DNA of 46,920 nucleotides from contig CANQHU010000009.1 of the NCBI GenBank assembly GCA_947623945.1, forward strand, positions 1 to 46,920. Reading direction: 5' to 3'. Shown one piece after another: positions 25,750 through 33,588 of this stretch (within the stretch, counting starts at the first letter, position 1; each line of letters opens with the position of its first letter). Origin of the DNA: an uncultured Clostridia bacterium. Lineage in GTDB: Bacteria; Bacillota; Clostridia; TANB77; CAG-508. Under the pieces are notes generated by a model. It did not search any database and had not been told where the DNA came from. It worked only from the letters and a program-made list of their open reading frames with translations. A program made the translations under genes and the position numbers.

Positions 25750-26459
25750 TTTATTTCACCTTCCTTATCATCTAAAATATAAGTTCTAATAAATCTATTA
25801 GCATATTGTGGGTGTATCATACTTCTTAAAACTGTTCTATTTATATTTCCTTGTTTTACTTGGTAATTACAAATTTTTTTATTTACTAATTTTATAGGTT
25901 CAAATATGAAATTATTTTTTGGTTTACAATTTATAAACCAATATTGTGTGGGCTTTTCATAATAGTCTCCATTTTGTGTTCTATCATTATCTAAAATTGT
26001 ATATGGTATTGCCCAGTATTTAACAAGATAATGTGTTGTAGAATATGGATTTTCTATTATTAATGGTATTTTTTTACGAATACATACAATTGTTAATTTT
26101 GTAATTAAACAATATAGATTATGCAAATCTTTATGTAATTCTATATCTTTTTGTAATTTTTGTTCTAATGTATATTTTTTATATTGATAAGATGTTCCTC
26201 TAAAGTGCATTTGTATTTGGTCTTCAAACCTTATACATGGAAAAAATGCTATTATCATATCTTTTTTATTTATACCGTCAAATATCGATTTTTTATTGCC
26301 ATAAGCTTTTTCTATTTCTTCAAACAAATCTATTACATAATCTGTTTCACTAAAATCATTTAAAATATCGTAATCATAAGCTTTATAACCTAATTTTTTA
26401 AATTCGTTTTTAAAAGTTCCACTTTGTTCAAATAAACAATGAAATGTTTTATTTTTCAT
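25746..26459 (-). CDS. Cytosine-C5-methyltransferase-like protein
   Basis: 237 residues. CLFEQSGTFKNEFKKLGYKA resembles the SAM-binding motif I of C5-methyltransferases. IIAFFPC at 69-75 matches motif IV with the catalytic Pro-Cys, and IIENPY at 134-139 stands where motif VI has ENV. There is no long target-recognition domain, so it is shorter than standard Dcm enzymes (over 300 aa). Possible roles are protection of phage DNA or a modified base pathway. Activity is uncertain because of the Pro in ENP and the missing recognition domain. Confidence 0.65.
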   Translation of the reverse strand: MKNKTFHCLFEQSGTFKNEFKKLGYKAYDYDILNDFSETDYVIDLFEEIEKAYGNKKSIFDGINKKDMIIAFFPCIRFEDQIQMHFRGTSYQYKKYTLEQKLQKDIELHKDLHNLYCLITKLTIVCIRKKIPLIIENPYSTTHYLVKYWAIPYTILDNDRTQNGDYYEKPTQYWFINCKPKNNFIFEPIKLVNKKICNYQVKQGNINRTVLRSMIHPQYANRFIRTYILDDKEGEIK

Positions 26460-26775
26460 TTTTACCTCTTTCTAATATTTCATTTTTAAAATACTTTATC
26501 CAACATTTTTTATAATCTTCTTGGCAATTATCACAGTCACATAATTCTTGAACAAAACCATCACCAATTGATGAATAAGGACATTCATTTGTGAAAAATG
26601 GATGATTTAATATTTCATTAATAACCTTGTCTTTTTCTTCTAATTTGCATTGCAATTTTTTATTCTTATTTTTTAAGTTTTCAACTTTTTTCTCGAGTTT
26701 AGTTATTTTATCTTTATTTTCTTGAATAGAATTACCTATTGCATAGCCAAGCGAATATTTATCTACTTTACTCAT
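26449..26775 (-). CDS. Coiled-coil Cys-rich protein, 108 aa
   Basis: ATG 26775 overlaps the upstream stop (ATGA) with GGTGG upstream; the longer frame to 26880 is a read-through of the previous gene. A coiled coil (ITKLEKKVENLKNKNKKLQC) precedes a Cys cluster (NECPYSSIGDG, LCDCDNCQEDYKKC) that could bind zinc. No known family. Confidence 0.6.
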   Translation of the reverse strand: MSKVDKYSLGYAIGNSIQENKDKITKLEKKVENLKNKNKKLQCKLEEKDKVINEILNHPFFTNECPYSSIGDGFVQELCDCDNCQEDYKKCWIKYFKNEILERGKNEK

Positions 26776-27023
26776 AATAGCCACCATAATATTGCAATTA
26801 AAACGATAATTGGTCCTATTATAAATGTTAATATAACTAGCAATGTTGCAATACCTTCCTTTGGCCCTGTATGAGGACAAATCTCAGCACGTGGACACAT
26901 AAATTTATTTCCATAGCATAATCCATTACAGTTATATTCTTTAGCCAATTGCATTTGTTTTTCGTTTCTATGTTTTAATCTATATTCGTATTCTTCTTCT
27001 CTTGTCATATTTTCAATTCCCAT
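26772..27023 (-). CDS. Membrane-anchored Cys motif protein, 83 aa
   Basis: A charged N-terminus and a Cys cluster (CNGLCYGNKFMCPRAEICPH) are followed by one or two membrane helices to the end (ATLLVILTFIIGPIIVLIAI). It should be C-terminally anchored with the cysteines in the cytoplasm. Paired with the downstream Cys-rich coiled-coil gene. Confidence 0.6.
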   Translation of the reverse strand: MGIENMTREEEYEYRLKHRNEKQMQLAKEYNCNGLCYGNKFMCPRAEICPHTGPKEGIATLLVILTFIIGPIIVLIAILWWLL

Positions 27024-27243
27024 TTATTTCACCCAATTCTTCTAAAGCTACATCACATATACCTGTAACACTGCTTTGATATGATTCTTCTTTAATCATT
27101 TTTATAAAATTTTTACTTTGTTTTAATTTACGTTCTAAATCTAAAATATATTGTTCAATATTACATAAAGTATGCCATTTCATGCTATATTGTGGTAAAT
27201 ATTGTTTTAATTCACGGAATAAGTCTTGCATTTCTTTATTCAT
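27013..27243 (-). CDS. Hypothetical helical protein, 76 aa
   Basis: Helical protein (FRELKQYLPQYSMKW; YILDLERKLKQSKNFIKMI) overlapping both neighbours by 8-11 bp. No family recognised. Confidence 0.55.
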   Translation of the reverse strand: MNKEMQDLFRELKQYLPQYSMKWHTLCNIEQYILDLERKLKQSKNFIKMIKEESYQSSVTGICDVALEELGEINGN

Positions 27244-27457
27244 CTAACCACTCAATTTCTTTGCATTTGTTATATATTGCTTGTAATTCTTCCATATCAA
27301 TAGTATTGTAAATATTATCTAAACACTCTATTTGTAAATCTTGTTGTGGTTTATAAAATAATATTTTAAATACTTTATCAAAAGAATATACTAACCAATT
27401 AACATCATCTTGTATTTTTTTATAACCTAAATCTTCCAATGTAATATCTTTATTCAT
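27236..27457 (-). CDS. Hypothetical protein, 73 aa, similar to its neighbour
   Basis: Contains LEDLGYKKIQDDVNWLVYS and ends ELQAIYNKCKEIEWLDE. The ending closely resembles that of the next gene upstream (ELQAINQQVKELGWHE), so the two are probably an old tandem duplication. Function unknown. Confidence 0.6.
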   Translation of the reverse strand: MNKDITLEDLGYKKIQDDVNWLVYSFDKVFKILFYKPQQDLQIECLDNIYNTIDMEELQAIYNKCKEIEWLDE

Positions 27458-27683
27458 GCCACCCTAACTCCTTTACTTGTTGATTTATGGCTTGTAATTC
27501 TTCTACTGATAATTGAAAATTATTTGTCCAATCATCCATTTCAATATATTTAAATATTAAATTAAAGGATATATATCTATAATTTTTAATATCACTTGAT
27601 TCAAGATTATATGTCAACTCATCTTCATTAGGTGTACTACTTTGAAAATAATTTAATTTTTCAAACATATCTTTAGCACTCAT
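27450..27683 (-). CDS. Hypothetical protein, 77 aa, paralogue of neighbour
   Basis: Starts AKDMFEKLNYFQSSTPNEDE and contains YISFNLIFKYIEMDD before the ELQAINQQVKELGW ending shared with the downstream gene. This layout (FEKLGY..., beta strands, ELQAI helix) is a frequent small phage family without known function. Confidence 0.6.
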   Translation of the reverse strand: MSAKDMFEKLNYFQSSTPNEDELTYNLESSDIKNYRYISFNLIFKYIEMDDWTNNFQLSVEELQAINQQVKELGWHE

Positions 27684-27689
27684 TATTTA

Positions 27690-28133
27690 TCACTCCTTTG
27701 GCATTTCATAGATAATAACATTTGCATTTATAGGCTTTATTTCAAAATTATCATCACAAGTTATAATATTTATATTATTTAATTCTTCATAATAATTTTT
27801 AGCTGATTCTATAATTGGAATTTCCATTGTTTTTTTTGGCTTTAATAAATATTGACTATTAATTTTATTTTGTATTTCATCTAATACTTCTAATGCTCTT
27901 TCTTCTGATTCATATTTTCCTAATAATAATTTATCTGTTGCTAAAATATAACCTTCTATATTAACGACATCTCTTATAATATCTATACCATCAACTTTGT
28001 CATATTCACTATTAGTAACATCAATATTTAAAGGATTAAGCATTTTTTTTATACTTCTTGTATCAGCAATAGTTATTTCATTATTAATTTTAATCAATTG
28101 TTCTTTATTTTGACTTCTTATCCATAAATTCAT
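27690..28133 (-). CDS. Hypothetical protein, 147 aa
   Basis: NLWIRSQNKEQLIKINNEI, then ILATDKLLLGKYESEERALE and VLDEIQNKI give a pattern of small phage proteins sometimes annotated as hypothetical structural or regulatory. AAAGGAAGGT precedes ATG 28133. No firm family. Confidence 0.6.
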   Translation of the reverse strand: MNLWIRSQNKEQLIKINNEITIADTRSIKKMLNPLNIDVTNSEYDKVDGIDIIRDVVNIEGYILATDKLLLGKYESEERALEVLDEIQNKINSQYLLKPKKTMEIPIIESAKNYYEELNNINIITCDDNFEIKPINANVIIYEMPKE

Positions 28134-28618
28134 TATTTCTTACCTTCCTTTAATTCTTGTAATTTGTCATAAACTTTTCCTATTGCCGAATTTTGCTTAA
28201 TTTCAGGAATATACAAACAATAATTTTCTTCAAGCCACTTTTCAAATTCAGTTAAAATATAATTGGATTCAATATATTTACCCTCCATTTCACTTGCATA
28301 TTTAGAAGCATGTAGATAAATTTTAGTATTTTCTTCTAGCTTTTCTTGTAATTCTTCGTTTTCACTTTTCAATTTTAAAATCTCACTAAGAACTTCTTCA
28401 CATAGTTCTGTTCCTAGAAGTTCATTCACTTTTGAAAAATAATCATAGATAATATCGTAATTTGTATCAGCTATATCTAATTTTTCTTTTAGATTTTTAT
28501 TTTCCTGTTGCAATTGTTCAATATCATAAAATAAATCATTAAATATTTCGATTGGCAAAACATAAGTTCCACCTTTTTGCCAATATTGTTCATAATCTTC
28601 AATTTTTATTTCACTCAT
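28133..28618 (-). CDS. Coiled-coil protein, 161 aa
   Basis: ATG 28618 (MSEIKIED) with GGTGG upstream overlaps the previous stop. Several heptad-like segments (LQQENKNLKEKLDIADTNY; LKLKSENEELQEKLEENTK) form a long coiled coil; the end is more globular. No known role. Confidence 0.6.
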   Translation of the reverse strand: MSEIKIEDYEQYWQKGGTYVLPIEIFNDLFYDIEQLQQENKNLKEKLDIADTNYDIIYDYFSKVNELLGTELCEEVLSEILKLKSENEELQEKLEENTKIYLHASKYASEMEGKYIESNYILTEFEKWLEENYCLYIPEIKQNSAIGKVYDKLQELKEGKK

Positions 28619-28892
28619 CTTTACCACCTTTATTAACAAAATCTAGGACTTCTTGAAGTGTATCATTTATACCATCACGATAAATATATCTTGGGTCTTC
28701 AGAACAACATGCCTCTAACACTTTCTTATTTTCTTTTATCCTCTCTTCCAAAAAAGAAATAAGTTGTTGCTTTTCTATATTTAATTTTGTTAATTCATTT
28801 GCATAATCTAATTGATAATAATTTGTATTACTTGTTGTAGTTCTTGATGTTTTAATTGCAGGTTCATAATAATCATTATTTTCATTTTCCAT
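28611..28892 (-). CDS. Coiled-coil protein, 93 aa
   Basis: ATG 28892 follows GTTGGAGG. A Thr/Asn/Tyr-rich start precedes a helix (LTKLNIEKQQLISFLEERIK) and ACCSEDPRYIYRDGINDTL. The gene begins inside the 3' end of the upstream ORF in another frame (85-bp overlap). Confidence 0.55.
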   Translation of the reverse strand: MENENNDYYEPAIKTSRTTTSNTNYYQLDYANELTKLNIEKQQLISFLEERIKENKKVLEACCSEDPRYIYRDGINDTLQEVLDFVNKGGKDE

Positions 28893-29353
28893 TTTATTTT
28901 TTCCTCCAACTTTTCTATTTCTAACCATTTAATAAGTTCTTTTATAGAGATAACAGGATTTTCATAAACAACTTTACCATCTGCTTCCCAACAACCTGCA
29001 ACTGTTTCTATCTCATTTTTACTAAACCAAGCACCTCTTATGCTAGTTCCCCAATCAATCAGTTCAAATCTATTTAATAAATTACAAACTAATATATAAT
29101 TTATATGATTATCAGGTTTTGTTATATATTCAAATGTAGTTCTATCTTGTATTGCCTTCATTACTTCATATATTTTTTTACCAAATTGTAAATCTAATTC
29201 ATCGTCATAAGTAATAACATTAAAAATATAACTACTTAAAAATATAAATCTATAATCTTCTTTAGAATATGCTTGTTTTATATCATCATCTTCATAAGAT
29301 TGTAAATAATCTTTATAGCTATCATCAAACCATTGAATAAAATCATTTTTCAT
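28808..29353 (-). CDS. Hypothetical protein, 181 aa, with odd 3' overlap
   Basis: The first 150 residues are a globular mixed fold (FIQWFDDSYKDYLQSYEDDD; FEYITKPDNHINYILVCNLL). The last 27 residues, basic and low-complexity, lie over the start of the next gene and look like read-through past a lost stop, perhaps caused by a small indel near 28900. No family recognised. Confidence 0.55.
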   Translation of the reverse strand: MKNDFIQWFDDSYKDYLQSYEDDDIKQAYSKEDYRFIFLSSYIFNVITYDDELDLQFGKKIYEVMKAIQDRTTFEYITKPDNHINYILVCNLLNRFELIDWGTSIRGAWFSKNEIETVAGCWEADGKVVYENPVISIKELIKWLEIEKLEEKIKWKMKIMIIMNLQLKHQELQQVIQIIIN

Positions 29354-29639
29354 CTTTACTCTCCAACTTTTCTTTTAAGTTATATAATTCAATATCAGTA
29401 ACAAAATGGTATTTTTTAAATTTAGTTCCAACTAATTTATTGAAATGTTCTAATTCTTCTAATGTAATAGGCATTATATCTATTAAACAATAATTTTTCT
29501 TTTTACATAATTTTATATACTTATCTTTAACTTGTTGATTATCAAAAATTAATAATACATTATCTGTTTTTAATTCATTCTCTAAATGAAATTGCAATTG
29601 ATTTAATGCGAATTTTAATGCTTCATTCATTTTTATCAA
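29343..29639 (-). CDS. Hypothetical protein, 98 aa
   Basis: NEALKFALNQLQFHLENELK begins a helix, followed by VLLIFDNQQVKDKYIKLC and a helix-rich end. It overlaps neighbours by 11-17 bp. No family recognised. Confidence 0.55.
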   Translation of the reverse strand: MIKMNEALKFALNQLQFHLENELKTDNVLLIFDNQQVKDKYIKLCKKKNYCLIDIMPITLEELEHFNKLVGTKFKKYHFVTDIELYNLKEKLESKDEK

Positions 29640-29967
29640 TCCTTTCTTTTAGGTATTTTTGATTTTTAATAAGTTGATTAATTTTATATTCATAAGCAGA
29701 TATATTAAATGCCATTCCATCTCCAGCATAATATTCTTTTATATCTTCCCACTCATCATTTTCTTCTGGTAGAATTTCAACCATATTATTTAGTATTTTT
29801 GATATATTTCTATGTTTATAAAATAAATCCCATCTATCTTCATTAAGATAACTTTTATATTCATCATTCCAACAATATATTTCATCATCATATTTTATTT
29901 GTTTAAGTGCTTTACCCTCTTTAATAAGTCCCATTAATTCATATATTGTTATTATTTTATTTTCCAT
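29623..29967 (-). CDS. Hypothetical phage early/middle protein, 114 aa
   Basis: ATG 29967 has GGAGAG upstream; a longer frame starts at 29979 without support. The layout ITIYELMGLIKEGKALKQIK, then a beta region with IYCWND, then VEILPEENDEWEDIKE is a common phage family with no assigned function. It is the first gene of the long leftward middle operon. Confidence 0.6.
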   Translation of the reverse strand: MENKIITIYELMGLIKEGKALKQIKYDDEIYCWNDEYKSYLNEDRWDLFYKHRNISKILNNMVEILPEENDEWEDIKEYYAGDGMAFNISAYEYKINQLIKNQKYLKERIDKNE

Positions 29968-30009
29968 AATTCTCTCCATTCTTACGTTTATAAATTTATT
30001 TTTTTGTTT

Positions 30010-30148
30010 TTATTTTGATATGTCATTAAATACCCATTTTTGCGTTTTATGTCGTAAAAACCGTATTTTTCCTGCCACAATTATTTTGCCATTTTTCTTA
30101 GTATTTACCGTACTTTGTAGCCAATTTTTGCATTTTTATTCCATCAAT
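30010..30148 (-). pseudogene. Possible frameshifted small ORF
   Basis: A strong AAGGAGG (30157-30163) lies 8 nt before ATT at 30148. That frame (DGIKMQKLATKYGKY) ends quickly. A second frame then reads VNTKKNGKIIVAGKIRFL and KTQKWVFNDISK to a stop at 30010. The combined product looks protein-like but needs a +1 shift. It may be a decayed gene or a leader peptide. Confidence 0.25.
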
Positions 30149-30223
30149 CTATATTACCTCCTTTTTAATAAAAAAATTAATCGGGCTATATCTTTTTCTA
30201 TTTAGTCTATTTAATCATTACAT

Positions 30224-30244
30224 TTACTATCATTTCACTATCAT
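30224..30244 (-). promoter_or_regulatory. Shared regulatory motif, copy a
   Basis: On the - strand the sequence reads ATGATAGTGAAATGATAGT plus AA. It carries two ATGATAGT half-sites 11 bp apart, and a further ATGATAGTGAAA lies just upstream in the leftward direction (30253-30264). The same 16-mer occurs at 37896-37911 and 45584-45599, each upstream of a transcription unit. It may control the leftward middle operon. Confidence 0.55.
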
Positions 30245-30260
30245 ATGTGAATATTTCACT

Positions 30261-30336
30261 ATCATAATTCAATAAAATTGCTATCATAATTCAAATTATT
30301 TGCATCATAATTCAAATTCTTTGCATCATAATTCAA
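30261..30336. repeat. Four helically phased iterons
   Basis: ATCATAATTCAA occurs at 30261, 30283, 30304 and 30325, spaced 22, 21 and 21 bp (two helix turns), with the flanking AATTNTTTGC also repeated in later copies. Such arrays bind initiators or regulators cooperatively. They lie between two divergent transcription units. Confidence 0.7.
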
Positions 30337-30504
30337 ATTATTTGCCCATTTTGTTTGCTTTAGAGAATTATTGAGGTAAGTAGAGGGGTATGGGTGTGTT
30401 TAAAAATAGGGCTGGGGTGTCTAATTGGCATAAACGAACGTTTAACCCCGTTTAAAAGCCTATTAATAAAGGGAAAATATCAATATGATCGTATGAATAG
30501 TTGC

Positions 30505-30532
30505 AAATAAAAAAATGCACCAAAACTGGTAC
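30505..30532 (-). terminator. Possible leftward terminator
   Basis: On the - strand GTACCA (30532-30527) pairs with TGGTGC (30522-30517; one G-U) around GTTT, followed by A and seven Ts. No leftward gene lies immediately upstream, so it may end a small leftward RNA or insulate the region. Confidence 0.4.
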
Positions 30533-30596
30533 ACTCCTATATAAAAAAATAAAACTCGATTTTAAAAATTTGAAAATACAAATGGTTTTGTTACTA

Positions 30597-30640
30597 TTAA
30601 ATGTTAAATGTTAAATGTTAAATGTTAAATGTTAAATATT
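30597..30640. repeat. Tandem TTAAATG heptamers
   Basis: The unit TTAAATG is repeated about five to six times, then decays into TTAAATATTAAG. A+T-rich tandem heptamers are typical of DNA-unwinding elements but may also be simple slippage. No coding frame uses them. Confidence 0.65.
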
Positions 30641-30933
30641 AAGTATTAGATATTAATGTTAAATATTATAAATATTGATCAATAATAAATAAGCAAATAA
30701 TACATAAATAGCAATATATAAATAGCCATAAATCAGGCAATATATATAAAGGCATACTACCATATATGGATATAATAAAACGGCAAGATATACGCCCGAT
30801 TATTATAATATATATCCCCATTATATAATATAATAATTGGTATATTAAAATTGCTATTATTTAAGGGGTATTATATAAAATAATTACTATATAAAATTGT
30901 GGTTTATTATGTTATAATATAAGTAGATAATTC

Positions 30934-30962
30934 TTGTATTTATCCCCGCTTTATGATATACT
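30934..30962 (+). promoter_or_regulatory. Rightward sigma-A-type promoter
   Basis: TTGTAT (30934-30939), a 17-bp spacer and TATACT (30957-30962). It is correctly placed about 130 bp before the first rightward gene at 31093 and probably drives the 31.1-33.45 kb operon. Confidence 0.65.
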
Positions 30963-31092
30963 TAATATGTAATAAAGAAAAGAAAAGTATTTATTACAAA
31001 TGGAATTAATAGAATTGGTTTTAATCTCAAATGTTCGTAATTAAACTAAGTTAAAGAACGGGGGTTTGGTTATAAGAAAGGAGTAAAAAGAT

Positions 31093-31278
31093 ATGAGATT
31101 AAGACTAAAAAGAGAATACTTAATATTAATAACAGTAGTTCTAACACTATCAATTGAAAACTTGCTTATAAAACCAACCTTTGAAAGCATAAACAAAAAA
31201 ATAGAACAGTGCGACACATTGAAAAAACACACTTGTTCTATGTACGAACTACGCGACTATTTTTACAATAACCGCTAA
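31093..31278 (+). CDS. Small membrane-anchored protein, 61 aa
   Basis: ATG 31093 has AGAAAGGAG upstream at good spacing. A basic start (RLRLKREY) and one hydrophobic helix (about 9-27) precede a charged domain with two Cys (KIEQCDTLKKHTCSMYELRD), likely outside the cell. First gene of the rightward operon; no known family. Confidence 0.65.
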   Translation: MRLRLKREYLILITVVLTLSIENLLIKPTFESINKKIEQCDTLKKHTCSMYELRDYFYNNR

Positions 31279-31383
31279 CAAAAAAGATTAAAACCTTTCT
31301 TGCTATTCCATTATAAAAAATATTTCATAAAATGTCAACGGCGATTTTCAAGATGTTATTTTAGAAAGTGAGTTAAATGGAAT

Positions 31384-31611
31384 ATGAAAACTACTAAAGA
31401 AGTTAGAAAAGAATTAAAGGAACTTGGATTATTTGAGACTTTACAAGTTGGTAATTGTGTAATAATGAGATGTACTTGTGATTATGCAATTAAAAACGTA
31501 AATGATGAAGATGATTTAATGCGTGACTACTCTGCTTATACTTATGGCTTTAAGTTAAAATGGGTTATTGATAGTTTACTATCAGATAAACTCATAAAGG
31601 AGGCAAAATAA
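31384..31611 (+). CDS. Hypothetical protein, 75 aa
   Basis: Helical start (TKEVRKELKELGLFETL) then a beta region with VIMRCTCDYAIK. The stop overlaps the next ATG region (AATAATG). Ribosome site weak. The 105 bp before it hold no other gene. Family unknown. Confidence 0.55.
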   Translation: MKTTKEVRKELKELGLFETLQVGNCVIMRCTCDYAIKNVNDEDDLMRDYSAYTYGFKLKWVIDSLLSDKLIKEAK

Positions 31612-31730
31612 TGTTAGATATTAAATGGACTTTAAATCAATTATTACATAAATTAATTAATAAACCTTTAAAAGAATATCAAAGAACTTTAACAATTAAG
31701 GAAATAATAAAATTAGGAGGGATTAAATAA
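31611..31730 (+). CDS. Small protein, 39 aa
   Basis: ATG 31611 follows a strong AAAGGAGG. The product is a short amphipathic helix-rich peptide (LDIKWTLNQLLHKLINKPL) with a basic end. Its stop overlaps the next ATG (TAATG), so translation is coupled in this tiny-gene operon. Confidence 0.6.
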   Translation: MLDIKWTLNQLLHKLINKPLKEYQRTLTIKEIIKLGGIK

Positions 31731-31954
31731 TGAATATAAACATAGGACAATTAAATGTAACTATTAAAGAAGCTATCAATGAGGCTAAAACATATTTTGA
31801 AAAAGTTAGTTTTATAGATGAAAGCGATATTGATTATTTAAATACATTATTTAAGTACTTAGATAAAAATAAGTACAATTATCAAAATTTAGAAAATACA
31901 TATATAATTCATTTAGACAAAGATACTATAATATGTAAATTAAAGGAGGATTAA
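31730..31954 (+). CDS. Hypothetical protein, 74 aa
   Basis: Helical, acidic (NVTIKEAINEAKTYFEKV; DIDYLNTLFKYLDKNK). AGGAGG lies just upstream inside the previous gene. No family. Confidence 0.6.
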   Translation: MNINIGQLNVTIKEAINEAKTYFEKVSFIDESDIDYLNTLFKYLDKNKYNYQNLENTYIIHLDKDTIICKLKED

Positions 31955-31957
31955 AAA

Positions 31958-32188
31958 ATGGAAATTATTAATAAATTTAATGATATGATACATAATAGTT
32001 GGACGTATCAAAGAATGTCTAAAGATGAACAAAATAGATGGAATGAATTATTGCTAGAACATATAACAATTAGTTCATTAAAAGGCTGTGATAAAGTTAA
32101 ATGGAATATATTACAAGCTTGTTACCATTCTTACTTAATTGGTCTTGGATATGACAATTTTAATTGGCGTGAAAGTGAGGCTAATTAA
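31958..32188 (+). CDS. Hypothetical protein, 76 aa
   Basis: AAAGGAGG precedes the ATG. Contains NKFNDMIHNSWTYQRMSKDE and a CYHSYLIGLGYD segment, resembling a small family found in Gram-positive phages as hypothetical proteins. The stop is directly followed by the next ATG. Confidence 0.6.
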   Translation: MEIINKFNDMIHNSWTYQRMSKDEQNRWNELLLEHITISSLKGCDKVKWNILQACYHSYLIGLGYDNFNWRESEAN

Positions 32189-32320
32189 ATGATACAAAAG
32201 ATTAATATTGACGATTTAATTGCATTCTTGGACTATTTAATAGATAAAGTTGAAGAATGTTATAAAGATGAATGTGAACGTTCATTACAAAGATTTTTAA
32301 AAAGGAATGGAGTGTTATAA
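32189..32320 (+). CDS. Hypothetical protein, 43 aa
   Basis: ATG 32189 follows the previous stop at once. Acidic helix with two Cys (DYLIDKVEECYKDECERSLQ) and a basic C-terminus. The next ATG follows its stop directly. Family unknown. Confidence 0.55.
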   Translation: MIQKINIDDLIAFLDYLIDKVEECYKDECERSLQRFLKRNGVL

Positions 32321-32557
32321 ATGGATTGGGAACAATTAAAAAAAGATTATTCTTTAGAAGATTTTTATAATTTATTATGTAAAAATAAGCCTCATCATAA
32401 GAGTAAACTATACTCTAAATGGAACTATTTAGAAAGCATTGCTTATGAAGAACTATTAAATGAAAATGAAAATTTCATAGAATGTGATAAAATTATTGAT
32501 GAAATTGTTGAATTTTTAAAAATACAAAAGAAAGAAGTGTTATCTAAATATGAATAA
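32321..32557 (+). CDS. Hypothetical protein, 78 aa
   Basis: Starts DWEQLKKDYSLEDFYNLLC and is helical and acidic through to the end. It overlaps the recombinase start by 8 bp, so it is coupled to it and may be an accessory factor. No family. Confidence 0.6.
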   Translation: MDWEQLKKDYSLEDFYNLLCKNKPHHKSKLYSKWNYLESIAYEELLNENENFIECDKIIDEIVEFLKIQKKEVLSKYE

Positions 32558-33368
32558 TTATGAAGAAAATCTAAAAGAATTAAATAATTTTATAAGTCTT
32601 TATAAAAATAATGGTTATCCTGATATAGATGATTATATTACTAACGATAATAAGTTTTATAATCAATATGGTATTAATATTTGGGATTACATAAGAGTAT
32701 CAACTACAAAGCAAGACTTTGGACGTCAAATCATAGAATTATATGAGTATTTAAAAAAGAAAAATATTTCAATACCTAAAAGTAATATATTTTTTGATAA
32801 GTTTACAGGTAAAAAGCTTAATAGAGAGCAATATCAATTGTTACGTACTAAATTAAAAAAGAATGATTACTTATTAACTACTAACCTATCACGTCTTGGC
32901 AGAAATTGGGACGATGTCAAAAAAGAATGGTATGATCTAGAAGTTGAAGGAGTAAATAAAATTATACTTGATAATGACAATTTATCAGTAGAATTGCCAA
33001 ACGAAAAAAAAGAGCAAGTTACACTAAGTAAAAAATTCATTCAAGACATAACATTTAGTGCTTGCTTATACTCAGCTTGTCAAAAGATAGAAGAAGTAAG
33101 CCAAGCAACCAAAGACGGTTTAAAAAAAGCTAAAGCTAAAGGCAAAAGACTTGGTAGACCAGCTGGAAATAATTCTACTATGCAAAACTTTATAATTATG
33201 TTAGAATTAATTACAAGCGGAACATCTAAAAGAGAAGCTGAAAAACAAACGGGAATGCCACGACGTACATTTGGTTTATGGTTAAACCGTGAGTATGCAA
33301 GAACTAAAACAAATAATATGGAAAATTTATTAAATATTTTAAAGGAGGAACAAAAAAATGAAGAATAA
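32550..33368 (+). CDS. Serine recombinase (resolvase/invertase type)
   Basis: 272 residues. A 45-residue extension precedes the catalytic core: IRVSTTKQDFGRQI carries Arg49 and catalytic Ser51. LLTTNLSRLGRNWDDV has the conserved Arg pair, and GLKKAKAKGKRLGRPAG marks the end of the E-helix, followed by a C-terminal HTH (SKREAEKQTGMPRRTF). This is the small resolvase/invertase class. A temperate phage with its own tyrosine integrase does not need it for integration, so inversion, multimer resolution or an inserted element are options. Confidence 0.9.
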   Translation: MNNYEENLKELNNFISLYKNNGYPDIDDYITNDNKFYNQYGINIWDYIRVSTTKQDFGRQIIELYEYLKKKNISIPKSNIFFDKFTGKKLNREQYQLLRTKLKKNDYLLTTNLSRLGRNWDDVKKEWYDLEVEGVNKIILDNDNLSVELPNEKKEQVTLSKKFIQDITFSACLYSACQKIEEVSQATKDGLKKAKAKGKRLGRPAGNNSTMQNFIIMLELITSGTSKREAEKQTGMPRRTFGLWLNREYARTKTNNMENLLNILKEEQKNEE

Positions 33369-33450
33369 AAAACTTGGTATTTTCACTATTATAATATTAA
33401 TTATAGGCAGCTTTTTTAGTGAAGTTGCCAGAGCATCTAAAAAATATTAA
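33358..33450 (+). CDS. Tiny membrane peptide, 30 aa
   Basis: ATG 33358 follows a strong AAAGGAGG inside the recombinase 3' end. MKNKK plus a hydrophobic stretch (LGIFTIIILIIGSFF) and a charged end form a single membrane helix. It may be a small toxin or regulator, or nothing more than a membrane anchor. Confidence 0.55.
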   Translation: MKNKKLGIFTIIILIIGSFFSEVARASKKY

Positions 33451-33451
33451 G

Positions 33452-33473
33452 CATCTTTTAAACAAGATGTTTT
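33452..33473 (+). terminator. Terminator of the rightward operon
   Basis: CATCTT (33452-33457) pairs with AAGATG (33464-33469), followed by TTTT. A second, better terminator follows at 33562-33588. Confidence 0.5.
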
Positions 33474-33561
33474 AATATGCCTTAATTTAGTGTTTTTAAC
33501 GTATTTTCAGAGACTTTACTACTATTTTAATATAGTTATACTGCAATTAGTTAAAACACAT

Positions 33562-33588
33562 AAAAACACCCTTAAAAAGGTGTTTTTT
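33562..33588. terminator. Bidirectional terminator
   Basis: AAACACC pairs with GGTGTTT around CTTAAAAA; T-runs follow on both strands. It separates the rightward operon from the convergent leftward operon ending at 33587. Confidence 0.8.

Larger units (their letters stand above)
30337..31092. other. Non-coding A+T-rich control region
   Basis: About 750 bp with no credible gene. It holds heptamer repeats near 30600, a leftward hairpin plus T-run (30505-30532), extremely A+T-rich DNA (30660-30930) and a rightward promoter at 30934-30962. It could be an easily melted control or secondary replication region. The main origin candidate is at 43.4 kb. Confidence 0.5.

Noticed and set aside
30597..30640. 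CRISPR array
   Set aside because: Units are 7 bp with no spacers. The 21-bp-phased repeats at 30261 also have spacers too short for CRISPR, and no cas genes other than the phage Cas4-like recombination nuclease exist.
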